DNA from: Arthrobacter alpinus
GTDB taxonomy: Bacteria; Actinomycetota; Actinomycetes; Actinomycetales; Micrococcaceae
NCBI RefSeq assembly: GCF_900105965.1
Contig: NZ_FNTV01000001.1
Span: 2,108,001 to 2,172,000 of the forward strand
Length of the DNA stretch: 64,000 nt
Reading direction: 5' to 3'
The translations under genes were made by a program, and so were the position numbers. The notes under the pieces are model-generated. The model made no database searches. It was not told where the DNA came from and saw only the letters and a program-made list of their open reading frames with translations. Shown piece after piece: positions 1 through 7,942 of the stretch. Position 1 is the first letter of the stretch; the number at the start of each line of letters is the position of its first letter.

Positions 1-1010
1 GCCTCGAGGAATTCCTCGTTGGTGGATTCAAGATCGTGCGCCCTGGCACTGACCTTTTCGGGATCGAGGACCACGGTGATGGAGGTGGCGGGCAGCAGGG
101 AGGTCAGCGGCACCATGCCGTCCACCAAGGCCGGAGCCAATGACTCCATGCCTTCCACTGCAATGCCGCCGGCAATCTTTTCCAGCATGGCCGCGGCGGC
201 GGGCATGCTGTCCTTGAGCTTGGCGGCACGGCCCATCACGGTGGGGGTGATGAGGATTTCCCGGCAAGGGGGTGCATAGAGCTCGGTGGGGTGCACAACA
301 CCGCCGGTGACAGAGGTCAGCGTCCGCTGATCGGCCACGCTGAACCAGCGCAGCGACTCCACCTCGTCGCCAAAAAACTCAATGCGGACAGGGTGGTTAT
401 CCGTGGGCGAGAAGACGTCAAGGATGCCGCCGCGCACGGCGAACTCGCCACGGTGGGTCACCATGTCCACGCGGGAATAGGCGGCGTCGGCCAGTTTCTT
501 GATGAGGTCAGCGAACGGAATCTCCTCGCCTGCTTTTACCCGCACCGGCACCAGCTCGCCCAAGCCGGCCACGAGCGGCTGAACCACGGCGCGGATGGGT
601 GCCACGATCACGCGAAGGCGGGCTCCGGCGTCGAGCTCGGGATGGGCAAGGCGGCGCAGCACCGAGAGGCGGCGGCCCACGGTGTCCGATCGCGGGGACA
701 AGCGTTCGTGCGGCAGTGTTTCCCAGCTCGGGAATTCAGCCACGGCACCGTCGGGAAGATAGGAACGCAGGGCGGCCACGGTGTCTTCGGCTTCGCGGCC
801 GGTCGCGGTGACGGCAAGAACCACGCCGCCGGAGTCGGCAAGTGAAGCGAGTCCGTCGGCCACCTCGGCAAGGAGCACGGGGCGCATGCCTGCGGGGGCG
901 CTGAACGCGATGTCGTCGCTCCGGGTGGCCGGGTCGGCACCGGCGTATGTGCGGACGCGGGCGAAGAGTGGATCGGCTGAGAGCGCGGTTCGCAACCCTG
1001 CAAGACTCAT
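1..1010 (-). CDS. mfd: Transcription-repair coupling factor Mfd, N-terminal part (cut by window edge)
   Basis: The reverse strand has an open frame from an ATG at 1010 to the left edge, about 336 codons with no stop. It begins MSLAGLRTALSADPLFARV, the usual start of actinobacterial Mfd, and continues with the UvrB-like N-terminal region (for example RPVLLAEVADGLASLADSGG and the later VVHPTELY). Mfd is the ATP-dependent translocase that removes stalled RNA polymerase from lesions and recruits UvrA. The helicase motifs lie outside the window. The identity rests on the N-terminal sequence only, but that match is good. The gene is divergent from the DUF2505 gene, with about 200 bases between them. 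Confidence 0.9.
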   Translation of the reverse strand, partial: MSLAGLRTALSADPLFARVRTYAGADPATRSDDIAFSAPAGMRPVLLAEVADGLASLADSGGVVLAVTATGREAEDTVAALRSYLPDGAVAEFPSWETLPHERLSPRSDTVGRRLSVLRRLAHPELDAGARLRVIVAPIRAVVQPLVAGLGELVPVRVKAGEEIPFADLIKKLADAAYSRVDMVTHRGEFAVRGGILDVFSPTDNHPVRIEFFGDEVESLRWFSVADQRTLTSVTGGVVHPTELYAPPCREILITPTVMGRAAKLKDSMPAAAAMLEKIAGGIAVEGMESLAPALVDGMVPLTSLLPATSITVVLDPEKVSARAHDLESTNEEFLE

Positions 1011-1215
1011 GGGTGGTTTCTCCTTGTTGCATGACAACTTTTTGCCCAACGCAGGCGCATCGTGGCCGCCGCTGAAGTACATTCTTTGCCGTGCCGGACA
1101 GCACGAAAGCCCAAAACTTCGCAAGAAGCCTCGGGACGTTATCCAGCTTACTCGTGGCGGGTGGCCAAGGTATCGTAGGAGCTGCCCCAAACACACCCCC
1201 GATCTTGGAGGATCC

Positions 1216-1716
1216 ATGGCGCTTGCCGCCTCAACGACGCTTTCGGCCACGGCCCAGAGCGTTACAGATGTCTTTACCAATGCCGATTTCATCAAGCATG
1301 TCAGCGAAACTGTGGGCGGGGAGCTGAAGTCGTTCACGATCAGCGGGCCCACCACGGCCGCCTTCACCACCCAGACCGTGCGCACGCTGCCCACCACGCG
1401 TATGCCGGACATCGTCAAGAAATTTGTGGGCGCATCCCTCACTGTTACTCAGGATGAGTCCTGGAGCACTCCGGCGGCCGATGGTTCCCGCACCAACTCC
1501 ATCAAGCTCACCGTGGCCAAGGCTCCTGTGGATGTGTCGGCTGAGCAGAAGCTGACGGCCGACGGCGTTTCCACTGTGGTTTCGCTGACGGGCGAGGTCT
1601 CCTCCGGCGTGCCGTTCCTTGGCGCGAAGATTGCCTCCGCCGCCGAGCCCGTGATTGGCCGGGCCCTGAACCTGCAGGCAACGCTTGCCCAGGAATGGCT
1701 CAACACGCACAGCTAG
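1216..1716 (+). CDS. DUF2505 family protein
   Basis: A 166-residue protein. The ATG at 1216 is preceded by GGAGG at 1207-1212, so this start is preferred over upstream in-frame starts that would run across the mfd promoter. The sequence (MALAASTTLSATAQSVTDVF, later FTTQTVRTLPTTRMPDIVKK and TVTQDESW) matches the actinobacterial DUF2505 family, which probably adopts a START/SRPBCC-like lipid-binding fold. No signal peptide or membrane segment is visible, so it should be cytoplasmic. The substrate is unknown. It is often found next to DNA repair or housekeeping genes in actinobacteria, which fits the mfd neighbour. Confidence 0.85.
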   Translation: MALAASTTLSATAQSVTDVFTNADFIKHVSETVGGELKSFTISGPTTAAFTTQTVRTLPTTRMPDIVKKFVGASLTVTQDESWSTPAADGSRTNSIKLTVAKAPVDVSAEQKLTADGVSTVVSLTGEVSSGVPFLGAKIASAAEPVIGRALNLQATLAQEWLNTHS

Positions 1717-1781
1717 GCCTTCTCTGAGGTACGACGGCGCCCGGCCCGCCCGGGTGCCGCTGCCGCAGGAATGGCGCAATT

Positions 1782-1816
1782 GTTATGGTGCACAAACCCA
1801 GTTTGTGCACCATAAC
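1782..1816. terminator. Perfect 16-bp inverted repeat between convergent genes
   Basis: The arms 1782-1797 and 1801-1816 are perfectly complementary around a 3-base CCA loop and are followed by TGTTT on the plus strand. The position between the ends of the DUF2505 gene and the first SipW operon fits a bidirectional terminator. The stem is AT/GC mixed rather than GC-rich, and there is no long T-run, so an operator role is also possible. Confidence 0.6.
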
Positions 1817-1904
1817 TGTTTAACGCCTTCGTGCGCTGCGGGGCTGTTAGTGTGAACCTGCTCCCTCGGCGGCCACCACGGACGTTTGCGACGCGGTCGG
1901 TCTT

Positions 1905-2963
1905 CTAGCTGCAACTCAAGTACTTGGTTCCCACAAGTGGGTATAAGAGGTCCTTTTTCGCATGAATTGTTGTTCTGGATGCGGGAGCAGAATCCCAGCC
2001 ATGCGGATACTTCGCGATAACCTGCACAGTCAGAACTTTGTCATAAGAGTCCAAGATTCCCAGTAGGACTCCCAAAACCCCTTGAGCACTGTCCAGACTC
2101 AAGGTGTACGAAGTGCCCGTCTGTGACTGGCTCTCCGTTACCGCCCCGGGGTTGGCGTTGTCCCACAACCGAACAACATAGCCAGAGGGTGGCATGGCCG
2201 GAGGGATCCACACCAACTTCACCGAGAATGGGTCACCGGTAACCTGCGTGCAAGTCAGTCCTCCCGGGGCATCCAGCTTGACGGACCCAATGGTTGCATT
2301 TGCCACCGCACTTGCCGTCCACGCCGCCTGCGTGGCCTCAACCCGGTTTACAATTCCCAGCGGTATCACCACTGCGAGCGCAGCAATGATCGCCCCTGCC
2401 CCCCGCCATTTTCTACCTTGTGCCCTCTGCCGGCTTCCCCCTGCTGCCGGATCGCTGTCCGAAGATGATCCGTCCGGCTTTCCGGCGTTGGGTCTGAAGA
2501 ATGCCAAATACAGCAAGTAAGCACACACCAACCCGCCCAAACCAAACACCAATGGTGAGCTGAGCCAGCCGGTCACATACCCAAGGAACGGAACTGAAAA
2601 CACCACCCGGTCAACGGATACAACGGTGTACGGCTGCAGGTCTGACACGGGGTTGGCATCGCCCTTGAGTACCAGCCCGGTCACAGGATCTGCTGAGACT
2701 ACGCGGTGGGTGATGCGGTTTCCGCTGAAAGAGACAACTGAAACAACCTGCCCCGGTGCAATATCTGCTGCCGGCGTAGCTACGGCAAGTGCCAGTGAAC
2801 CAACAGGAATACTCGGGCTCATGGAGCCGGAGACAACAATCAACGGCTTCATCCCCAAAACCAGTGCCAACCCAGCCAACACCAGACACAGCAGGCCCAG
2901 CGCCGCGCCCGTATTCAGCAACCAGCGTTCCCAGCCGGCTAGGCGAACATTATTCTGCTTCAT
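1905..2963 (-). CDS. SipW-like signal peptidase I fused to a SipW-substrate-like C-terminal domain
   Basis: A 352-residue membrane protein. Residues 1-157 form an ER/archaeal-type signal peptidase: a membrane segment at about 15-37, the nucleophile Ser47 in VSGSMSP, His86 in RITHRVV, Asp102 in LKGDAN, and a second membrane segment at about 133-157. This Ser-His-Asp set is typical of SipW and replaces the Ser-Lys dyad of LepB. After a hydrophilic linker comes a further hydrophobic stretch (about 189-206) ending in ATQAAWT (211-217), just like the cleavage region of SipW-dependent matrix proteins. A fibronectin-like beta domain follows (GYVVRLWDNANPG, SYTLSLD). It is the last gene of operon 1, two bases after the preceding stop. 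Family function is known; self-processing of the fused domain is inference. Confidence 0.85.
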   Translation of the reverse strand: MKQNNVRLAGWERWLLNTGAALGLLCLVLAGLALVLGMKPLIVVSGSMSPSIPVGSLALAVATPAADIAPGQVVSVVSFSGNRITHRVVSADPVTGLVLKGDANPVSDLQPYTVVSVDRVVFSVPFLGYVTGWLSSPLVFGLGGLVCAYLLYLAFFRPNAGKPDGSSSDSDPAAGGSRQRAQGRKWRGAGAIIAALAVVIPLGIVNRVEATQAAWTASAVANATIGSVKLDAPGGLTCTQVTGDPFSVKLVWIPPAMPPSGYVVRLWDNANPGAVTESQSQTGTSYTLSLDSAQGVLGVLLGILDSYDKVLTVQVIAKYPHGWDSAPASRTTIHAKKDLLYPLVGTKYLSCS

Positions 2964-2964
2964 G

Positions 2965-3555
2965 TCAGGGCCTCGTGCTTGCTGTAAACGTTAACGTGAT
3001 GCCCGTGGACTGATTCTGCAAAGTTGACGCCGCACCCAAGGGCAACTGCGCCTGAACGCAGAATGTGGCCCACGCTCCGGCATCAAGGTTGCCCAATGGG
3101 TGCGTGGAAGCCGCAGGAAAAATCGTCCCACCGGACTTTGAATAGACCGGCGGTGTCACCGAACAAGTCCCGCCCGTCGCAGATCCATTTTGCACGGTGC
3201 CGCCAATTGAGACTCCTACAGCCATCGCCGTACCTAAAGCACCGGTCGTTGCCCCCTGCACTGCATAGCTGACATTCGAGGTGCCGGTGTTTTTCACTGT
3301 CACCAAAGCGGCCTGGCTCATACCCGGATACCAGTTGGCAGTGGCCATCGGGATTGTGAAGCTGACATTGGTTGCGTTCTCGTCCGCCCCCACAGCAATG
3401 AAGACCGTGGCAGCTGAAATGTCGGACGTGGCGGTCGCAGTCCCAGTCCAGGCCGCCAGCGTGAACACAGCACCGAAGCCGGCAAGCAGTCCCAAGGAGA
3501 GCAACGCCTTGACCCGCACGGACCAGCCCGGCTGCTCAACGGTCTCCGGGTTCAT
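2965..3555 (-). CDS. TasA/camelysin-like protein with SipW-cognate signal peptide
   Basis: A 196-residue exported protein. The start ATG at 3555 has GGAGG seven bases upstream and overlaps the stop of the upstream gene. The N-terminus has a basic region, a hydrophobic core (ALLSLGLLAGFGAVFTLAAW) and then TGTATATSD, the layout of SipW-cognate signal peptides. The rest is a beta-rich domain (MATANWYPGMSQAALVTVKN, TGTSNVSY, ending QSTGITLTFTAS) resembling the camelysin/TasA fold, whose members form extracellular matrix fibres in Bacillus. Fibre formation here is inference. The neighbouring signal peptidases (1905-2963 and 4238-4801) are the likely processing enzymes. Confidence 0.8.
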   Translation of the reverse strand: MNPETVEQPGWSVRVKALLSLGLLAGFGAVFTLAAWTGTATATSDISAATVFIAVGADENATNVSFTIPMATANWYPGMSQAALVTVKNTGTSNVSYAVQGATTGALGTAMAVGVSIGGTVQNGSATGGTCSVTPPVYSKSGGTIFPAASTHPLGNLDAGAWATFCVQAQLPLGAASTLQNQSTGITLTFTASTRP

Positions 3556-4241
3556 GAACTGCCTCCCGTCGCTGAAGCGGTGGCCGCGGCATCAGCAGCG
3601 GACCCGGCCGGTCGTTTCCGAGCAGCAATCAGTGCACCCACTCCGCCCATCATCACAGCCAGCCCCACAGGCCAAATGTTTGAGGATCCTCCGGTGTCGC
3701 TCAAGTATCCAGTACCCGAGTCAGGTGTCCCACCGGCATCCGCCTCGCCAACGATCACTTGTAAGCGGACAGGCAACCGCTGAGCCTGCGCATCGTTGCC
3801 AGCCGATTCCGGCAGCCACACGTGCGCCTGCAGTTCACTGCTCGCGCCGGCCTCCAACGTCACCACAGGCTGCGGCAACAGCCCAGCCCTAAGGTCGCCC
3901 TGCTCAATTCCACCGGATGCAGGGACGGCCAGCGATACATTGACGGCCATGGCGTTGTCATTGCGGATCCACAGGCTTTCGGCAACACCCTCCCCCGGCA
4001 CCAGCCGGGTCGCCGCGGTGAACAGGACCGGGAAGATCGCCGAATATTCAACCCCGTCGGCGCTATAGGCAAGGTTTGTCTGCTCCCGGTCCCGTACGAC
4101 GGCGGCACGTGGTCCCAGCGCAAATGCTGGCGACGCTGTGGTGCCGATGCCCGCTGCCAGAGCAACAGCTGTTGCCAGCACTGTCCTGCGTCCGGGTCCG
4201 GTCCAAGCAAGGTGGCCGGGCGAAATAGGAGCGGAGGTCAT
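3552..4241 (-). CDS. Surface protein with LSDTG sorting-like signal, paralogue of the protein at 18261-19136
   Basis: A 229-residue protein. The N-terminal signal peptide (hydrophobic RRTVLATAVALAAG ending ASPAFA) is classical, not SipW type. The central domain contains YSADGVEYSAIFPVLF and LVPGEGVAESLWIRND, which match LSSDGVNFATDAIPTMF and YVPGESRQGLIWVRN in the operon 3 protein, so the two are homologous. The C-terminus shows YLSDTG, a hydrophobic span (WPVGLAVMMGGVGALIAA) and RKR, the layout of a sortase signal with a non-canonical LSDTG motif. The start overlaps the upstream sipW stop by ATGA, implying translational coupling. It may anchor or cap the exported fibres; that is inference, and I cannot name the domain. 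Confidence 0.75.
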   Translation of the reverse strand: MTSAPISPGHLAWTGPGRRTVLATAVALAAGIGTTASPAFALGPRAAVVRDREQTNLAYSADGVEYSAIFPVLFTAATRLVPGEGVAESLWIRNDNAMAVNVSLAVPASGGIEQGDLRAGLLPQPVVTLEAGASSELQAHVWLPESAGNDAQAQRLPVRLQVIVGEADAGGTPDSGTGYLSDTGGSSNIWPVGLAVMMGGVGALIAARKRPAGSAADAAATASATGGSS

Positions 4242-4801
4242 AGTGTCTTACTCCTTCGGAAACGATCGCGCAATGCACTGACTGTCATAAAAGTGGAGTA
4301 GCCCAACAACCCGGCGACGGCGGCAATCGTAAGCCACTGGCGTTGGGAGCCGTTCAGCGCACTATTGACATGACCCAGCAGCGGCACTTTATACCAGAGA
4401 CTGCCACGGACTTGCTCGGGCAGCACCTGCGAATCGTTGGTGGAGTTGGCGTCACCGCGGGTGGTGAACCGCAGTTCTCCGCCCAGTGTTGACCCCACGC
4501 CAACAATCCTGTGCGTGATGACTGATGCCTTACCCGATTCGGCTTGGAATGTAATCACGTCCCCGGTGCGCAGCGTGGCCGGATCCTGCGGCCGGATCAC
4601 GGCCAAACTTCCCGGCGGCATCCCAGGTTCCATAGACGCCGTCAGGACCGTGTAGGCCGTGGCCCCGGCAAGCCGGGGAATCACAATCATGATGGCCGCT
4701 ACACTCAGGATGCTCAGCAGGATCATCCACGATGCAATCTGCCCACACCACCACAGCATGCCTGTGAGTTCGGGCGTCTCGGCTCTCCGCCGCCCGCTCA
4801 T
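4238..4801 (-). CDS. SipW-like signal peptidase I
   Basis: A 187-residue membrane protein of usual SipW length. It has an N-terminal membrane segment (about 23-43), the nucleophile in LTASMEPGMPPGS, the general base His in VITHRIVGV, a conserved Asp in TRGDANSTND and a C-terminal membrane segment. The Ser-His pair places it in the ER-type S26B signal peptidases that process TasA-like proteins. It overlaps both neighbours by four bases (start within the stop of 4798-5382, stop within the start of 3552-4241), so it is tightly coupled to its presumed substrates. Nearest relative in the window is 19133-19744 (TVLTASM versus TVLTSSM, similar flanks). Confidence 0.9.
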   Translation of the reverse strand: MSGRRRAETPELTGMLWWCGQIASWMILLSILSVAAIMIVIPRLAGATAYTVLTASMEPGMPPGSLAVIRPQDPATLRTGDVITFQAESGKASVITHRIVGVGSTLGGELRFTTRGDANSTNDSQVLPEQVRGSLWYKVPLLGHVNSALNGSQRQWLTIAAVAGLLGYSTFMTVSALRDRFRRSKTL

Positions 4802-5382
4802 GCTTGATCGCCTCGCCAGGAAAGCACGAGCCGCAGTTTCCCACCAGCCGCGCGCTGGTCAGCGTTTTGGGGCAGGCTGATACGGACACACAATACTTCC
4901 GCCGAGCCTATGCCTTGCGCGGTCAGGTGCCTGGGCGCGAATGTTGCTGTTGAGCTCGGCTTGCCTTGATACAAGACTGTTCCGGGGCTAAGCACGCCGG
5001 GTTGGCATGCAGCAGAGCCTCCTACCGCATAGACAGTGAGGTCCACGGTCGCGGCTAGATAGATGTCGGCTTGTGTTGGGGCAGAAGGTGCTGAACTTGC
5101 CCCGGTAAGGCTATAGGTCATGGCTACGTTGCCAGCGTTGCTGATGGTCAGCGGAGCCTGTCGGTATCCCCCAGGAACAAGCGCCCCGTTGTTCAAATCT
5201 GAGAATACATAGTCTGTGTCGCTACTAGACCCGTTGCCCGCCTTGATTGCCAGCTTTCCTGTAGTAATGGTTCCAGGTGTCAGCTCACTTTGGGCGCGCA
5301 AAAGCGCGGCCGTGCCTTGGGCGCTTGCTAGAAGCACCACCAGCACGGCCGCTGCCAAGGCCGTCAGCAATGTTTTACGCAA
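4798..5382 (-). CDS. SipW-dependent-type exported protein with an altered cleavage region
   Basis: A 194-residue protein starting at a TTG (5382), without a clear Shine-Dalgarno, 27 bases after the preceding gene. The hydrophobic N-terminus (TALAAAVLVVLLASAQGTAA) is followed by LLRAQSELTPGTITTGKLAI; the spacing matches the SipW-cognate class (compare YALWNTAANANAGTVTAADF in the operon 3 counterpart), but the usual Trp after the Ala is replaced. The mature part (APLTISNAGNVAMTYSLTGA, VLCVRISLPQNAD) is a beta-rich TasA-like domain. Order and size match the gene at 19756-20349. It probably forms a minor fibre or accessory subunit; this is inference from family and context. Confidence 0.72.
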   Translation of the reverse strand: MRKTLLTALAAAVLVVLLASAQGTAALLRAQSELTPGTITTGKLAIKAGNGSSSDTDYVFSDLNNGALVPGGYRQAPLTISNAGNVAMTYSLTGASSAPSAPTQADIYLAATVDLTVYAVGGSAACQPGVLSPGTVLYQGKPSSTATFAPRHLTAQGIGSAEVLCVRISLPQNADQRAAGGKLRLVLSWRGDQA

Positions 5383-5409
5383 GTGGCAAAAACGCGTTAC
5401 TCGAACCGG

Positions 5410-5967
5410 CTAGGAACGGGTCTGGTTCAGGGTCAGCGAAAGCGCCGGAAGGTCGATTGCCTTGCTCATGGTGGCAGCCGGCGTTATTGCATCTGTGAGA
5501 TTGCCCTTGGCGAAAGCCACCGTGATGGTCACGGGAACAATGTAGGTACCCGGCTCGGAAAACGTAACGGTGGTTCCGGCTACAGAGGTGCCGGCCACCG
5601 CTGTGGGGGCAACCGCAACCGTCACTTGGCCAGCCAAGTCAGCCGGAATGACCACGGCTGTGTTGCCAACCACCAATTCACCGGCGAGGTTCTTGCCCTC
5701 TGCAGAGATGGTTACGTTCTGTGAGTAGCGAACTGTGTCACCGGGAACGATTGTCTCCGTGGTGGCATCGAAAACAACGGGAGCCAGGGGAACGCTGATG
5801 TCCTGCCAAGCACCCGTACCATTTACCATGGTCAGGTGTCCTGTGGTCACGGTGCCTGCATCGTCAAGGTCACCGGTTGCGTTCCACAGGGCAAAGGTGC
5901 CCGCTCCACCCAGCAGCAACGCGCCTGCCGCACCAGCAGCGATTGCTGCCTTCATAACTTTTTTCAC
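5410..5967 (-). CDS. Alternate-type signal peptide protein, TasA-like, first gene of operon 1
   Basis: A 185-residue exported protein. The GTG start at 5967 is preceded by AAGGAAA at suitable spacing. The signal region (KAAIAAGAAGALLLGGAGTF followed by ALWNATG) is the alternate SipW-cognate type found in actinobacteria, and GHLTMVNGTGAWQD follows. The closest relative in the window is 20425-20964 (GDLNMVAGTGVWKN), also first in its operon. Known members of this group are exported, alternate-signal-mediated proteins of uncertain role; a major fibre subunit is the natural guess because it is promoter-proximal. Transcription probably starts in the 290-base gap shared with the divergent histidine kinase. 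Confidence 0.8.
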   Translation of the reverse strand: MKKVMKAAIAAGAAGALLLGGAGTFALWNATGDLDDAGTVTTGHLTMVNGTGAWQDISVPLAPVVFDATTETIVPGDTVRYSQNVTISAEGKNLAGELVVGNTAVVIPADLAGQVTVAVAPTAVAGTSVAGTTVTFSEPGTYIVPVTITVAFAKGNLTDAITPAATMSKAIDLPALSLTLNQTRS

Positions 5968-6256
5968 GAGTATTTCCTTACCCTAAAATTATGCCCCCAG
6001 TAGGCAGTCTCCTCATCTAAACCCAGAAATGCACAGTCCCTCAGCTCCCAAACGGCTAGTCTTGGCCTCCAAATGGCTAGTCTTTCTAATCCTTTCGACT
6101 AGTCAGGTCTTTGAGACAGCATCAATCCGAAGTGAAATTCAGAAACCACCTCGACGTCGGGCCAATGAAGACTTGAAGGCAGGCGCATCAGGAGCCGCCG
6201 TATCTGGCAAGTGTGATCAGTATCAATGAGAGACTGGTTAGTGCCATTACTGAGGC
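5968..6256. promoter_or_regulatory. Divergent control region between operon 1 and histidine kinase 1, with repeated CTAGTC
   Basis: The sequence CTAGTC occurs at 6056-6061, 6077-6082 and 6099-6104, with 21- and 22-base spacing, that is two helical turns; the first two are part of the longer GGCTAGTCTT (6054-6063 and 6075-6084). Equal-face spacing of this kind suits a regulator that binds direct repeats, such as an OmpR-type response regulator. CATAAT near 5985 on the minus strand could serve as a -10 element for operon 1. No binding protein can be assigned from sequence alone. Confidence 0.45.
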
Positions 6257-7942
6257 ATGAACCTAACTAACAATGGAAGCTCATTGACTGACCAGACACC
6301 TGACACCCTGCTGAAGCGCCATTTCTACACTCGATCCCTGCGGATGCGGGTCCTGCTCACTCAGGTGCCGCTGACCCTGACCGTCCTATTGACGGTAGGC
6401 TTGGCCGCGGCCTACTACCCGATGATTCTGGCGGATTCCCGCTTCGTGATCGGTTTGTGGATGCAGGCAGCCATTCTGGCGCTTTGTTTGAGCGTCCCCT
6501 GGGACAAGATGCCGCGGGGAGCATTCTTGCTCATTCCGTATCTGGATTTGATTGCCGTGGGGTTCATCCGTGACGGCAGTACGCAGTACATCACGTCGGT
6601 GGGCTTGTTGGCGTTGTTTCCAGTCTTCTGGCTCTCAGCTTCAGGATTCGCCCGTAAAACAGCCATTGTCACAAGCACCCTGTCGACCCTATTGATTGTC
6701 TGGGTTCCGCTGCTACTCGGCGAGGCAAAGGTCACCCCGGAACTGCTAGCCAAGCCGTTGGTGTTTCCGTTCATGATGATGGCCTTCTCCATCACGGTGG
6801 TCATCATGACGGCCAGCATGGATAGCCAGCGGGCGGCCATCCAGGCCAAGGATGCCGAGCTGAGAACCGCGCTGAAGCTCAGCAAGCAACGCGAACAGCT
6901 GCTGGCCACAGTCCTGGACACTGTGGCAGTAGGCATTGTGGTGGTGGATGAGGGCGGCCATGACCAGTTGATGAATGCAACGCAGGACACCATTCATGCC
7001 CTTGCCATGCCCGTGGACATTGTCGATCCCCAGGAAAAGGACCTACTGCTCTTTGGCCCAGGCAAGGTCCCTTTGCCTGCCGATTCACGTCCTGTTCGCC
7101 GGGCCGTTCTGGGTGAATCTTTCACCAATTATCAGGTATGGATTGGTGAGGAAGATCAGTGCCGCGCCATTTCCACCACGGCCCGTACCATGCTGAACGA
7201 GGACGGATCTTCCGCCGGCGCCGTGATCGCTTTCCACGACAACACGGAGATGATGGCAGCCCTGTCCGCGAAGGATGACTTCGTGGCCAACGTTTCCCAC
7301 GAGTTCCGTACGCCCCTGACGTCCATTTTGGGTTACCTGGCCATGATTCTGGACGACGCCGAACGCCTGCCGGCTGACATCAACAAGTTCCTGGCCATCA
7401 CTCAGCGCAACGCGCTCCGGTTGAACCGGTTGGTCTCCGATCTGCTGACCACTGATTCCATGGACGTCACCCCAGCCATGACGGACGTTTCGGCGCTGAT
7501 CCGCCAAAGTGTGGGATCGGCGCGGCCCGCGGCAGAACGGAACCGGGTGGAGTTAGCGGTGAATGCCCCTGATCAGTTGTGGGCCATGGTCGACGCCGGA
7601 CGGATCGGCCAGGCGCTGGACAACCTGATCTCCAATGCCATCAAGTACTCGCCCGACGGCGGCACGGTCACCGTGAGCGCCCTGATCAACGGCTCAGGTT
7701 TGGTGCTGGAAGTCCAAGACACTGGCATCGGTATGAACAACGCCGAGCAGGCACAGGCGTTCACCAAGTTCTTCCGTGCTGATCCAGCCCTGGAACGCTC
7801 CATCCCGGGGCTGGGTTTGGGTCTGCTGATCACCAAGACCATCGTGGCCAATCACGGCGGCACCATCTCCGTTTGCAGCCAGCGCAAAGTGGGAACCACC
7901 ATGCGCATAGAGCTGCCGGAGTCTGTGCTGGTCCTGGACTAG
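6257..7942 (+). CDS. Membrane sensor histidine kinase (6 TM, PAS-like, HisKA, HATPase), copy 1
   Basis: A 561-residue protein. Residues about 30-190 hold several membrane segments, followed by a coiled stretch (AKDAELRTALKLSKQREQLL), a PAS-like domain (VAVGIVVVDEGGHDQLMNAT onward), a HisKA domain with His348 in NVSHEFRTPLTS, and an HATPase_c domain with N-box DNLISNAIKYSPDGG, G1 box DTGIGM and G2 box GLGLGL. All catalytic motifs are intact. It is about collinear with the kinase at 23727-25442, sharing LIPYLD, SHEFRTPLTS and TKFFRA. It diverges from operon 1 and its stop overlaps the stop of operon 2, so it is embedded in the SipW region. The cognate regulator may be 16364-17173; this is inference. 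Confidence 0.92.
   Translation: MNLTNNGSSLTDQTPDTLLKRHFYTRSLRMRVLLTQVPLTLTVLLTVGLAAAYYPMILADSRFVIGLWMQAAILALCLSVPWDKMPRGAFLLIPYLDLIAVGFIRDGSTQYITSVGLLALFPVFWLSASGFARKTAIVTSTLSTLLIVWVPLLLGEAKVTPELLAKPLVFPFMMMAFSITVVIMTASMDSQRAAIQAKDAELRTALKLSKQREQLLATVLDTVAVGIVVVDEGGHDQLMNATQDTIHALAMPVDIVDPQEKDLLLFGPGKVPLPADSRPVRRAVLGESFTNYQVWIGEEDQCRAISTTARTMLNEDGSSAGAVIAFHDNTEMMAALSAKDDFVANVSHEFRTPLTSILGYLAMILDDAERLPADINKFLAITQRNALRLNRLVSDLLTTDSMDVTPAMTDVSALIRQSVGSARPAAERNRVELAVNAPDQLWAMVDAGRIGQALDNLISNAIKYSPDGGTVTVSALINGSGLVLEVQDTGIGMNNAEQAQAFTKFFRADPALERSIPGLGLGLLITKTIVANHGGTISVCSQRKVGTTMRIELPESVLVLD

Noticed and set aside
291..845. Long plus-strand frame opposite mfd
   Set aside because: Antisense shadow of the mfd coding strand, low-complexity His/Arg/Gly content, no ribosome site.
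781..1215. N-terminal extension of the DUF2505 gene
   Set aside because: It would cross the mfd start region; the ATG at 1216 has GGAGG and matches the family N-terminus.
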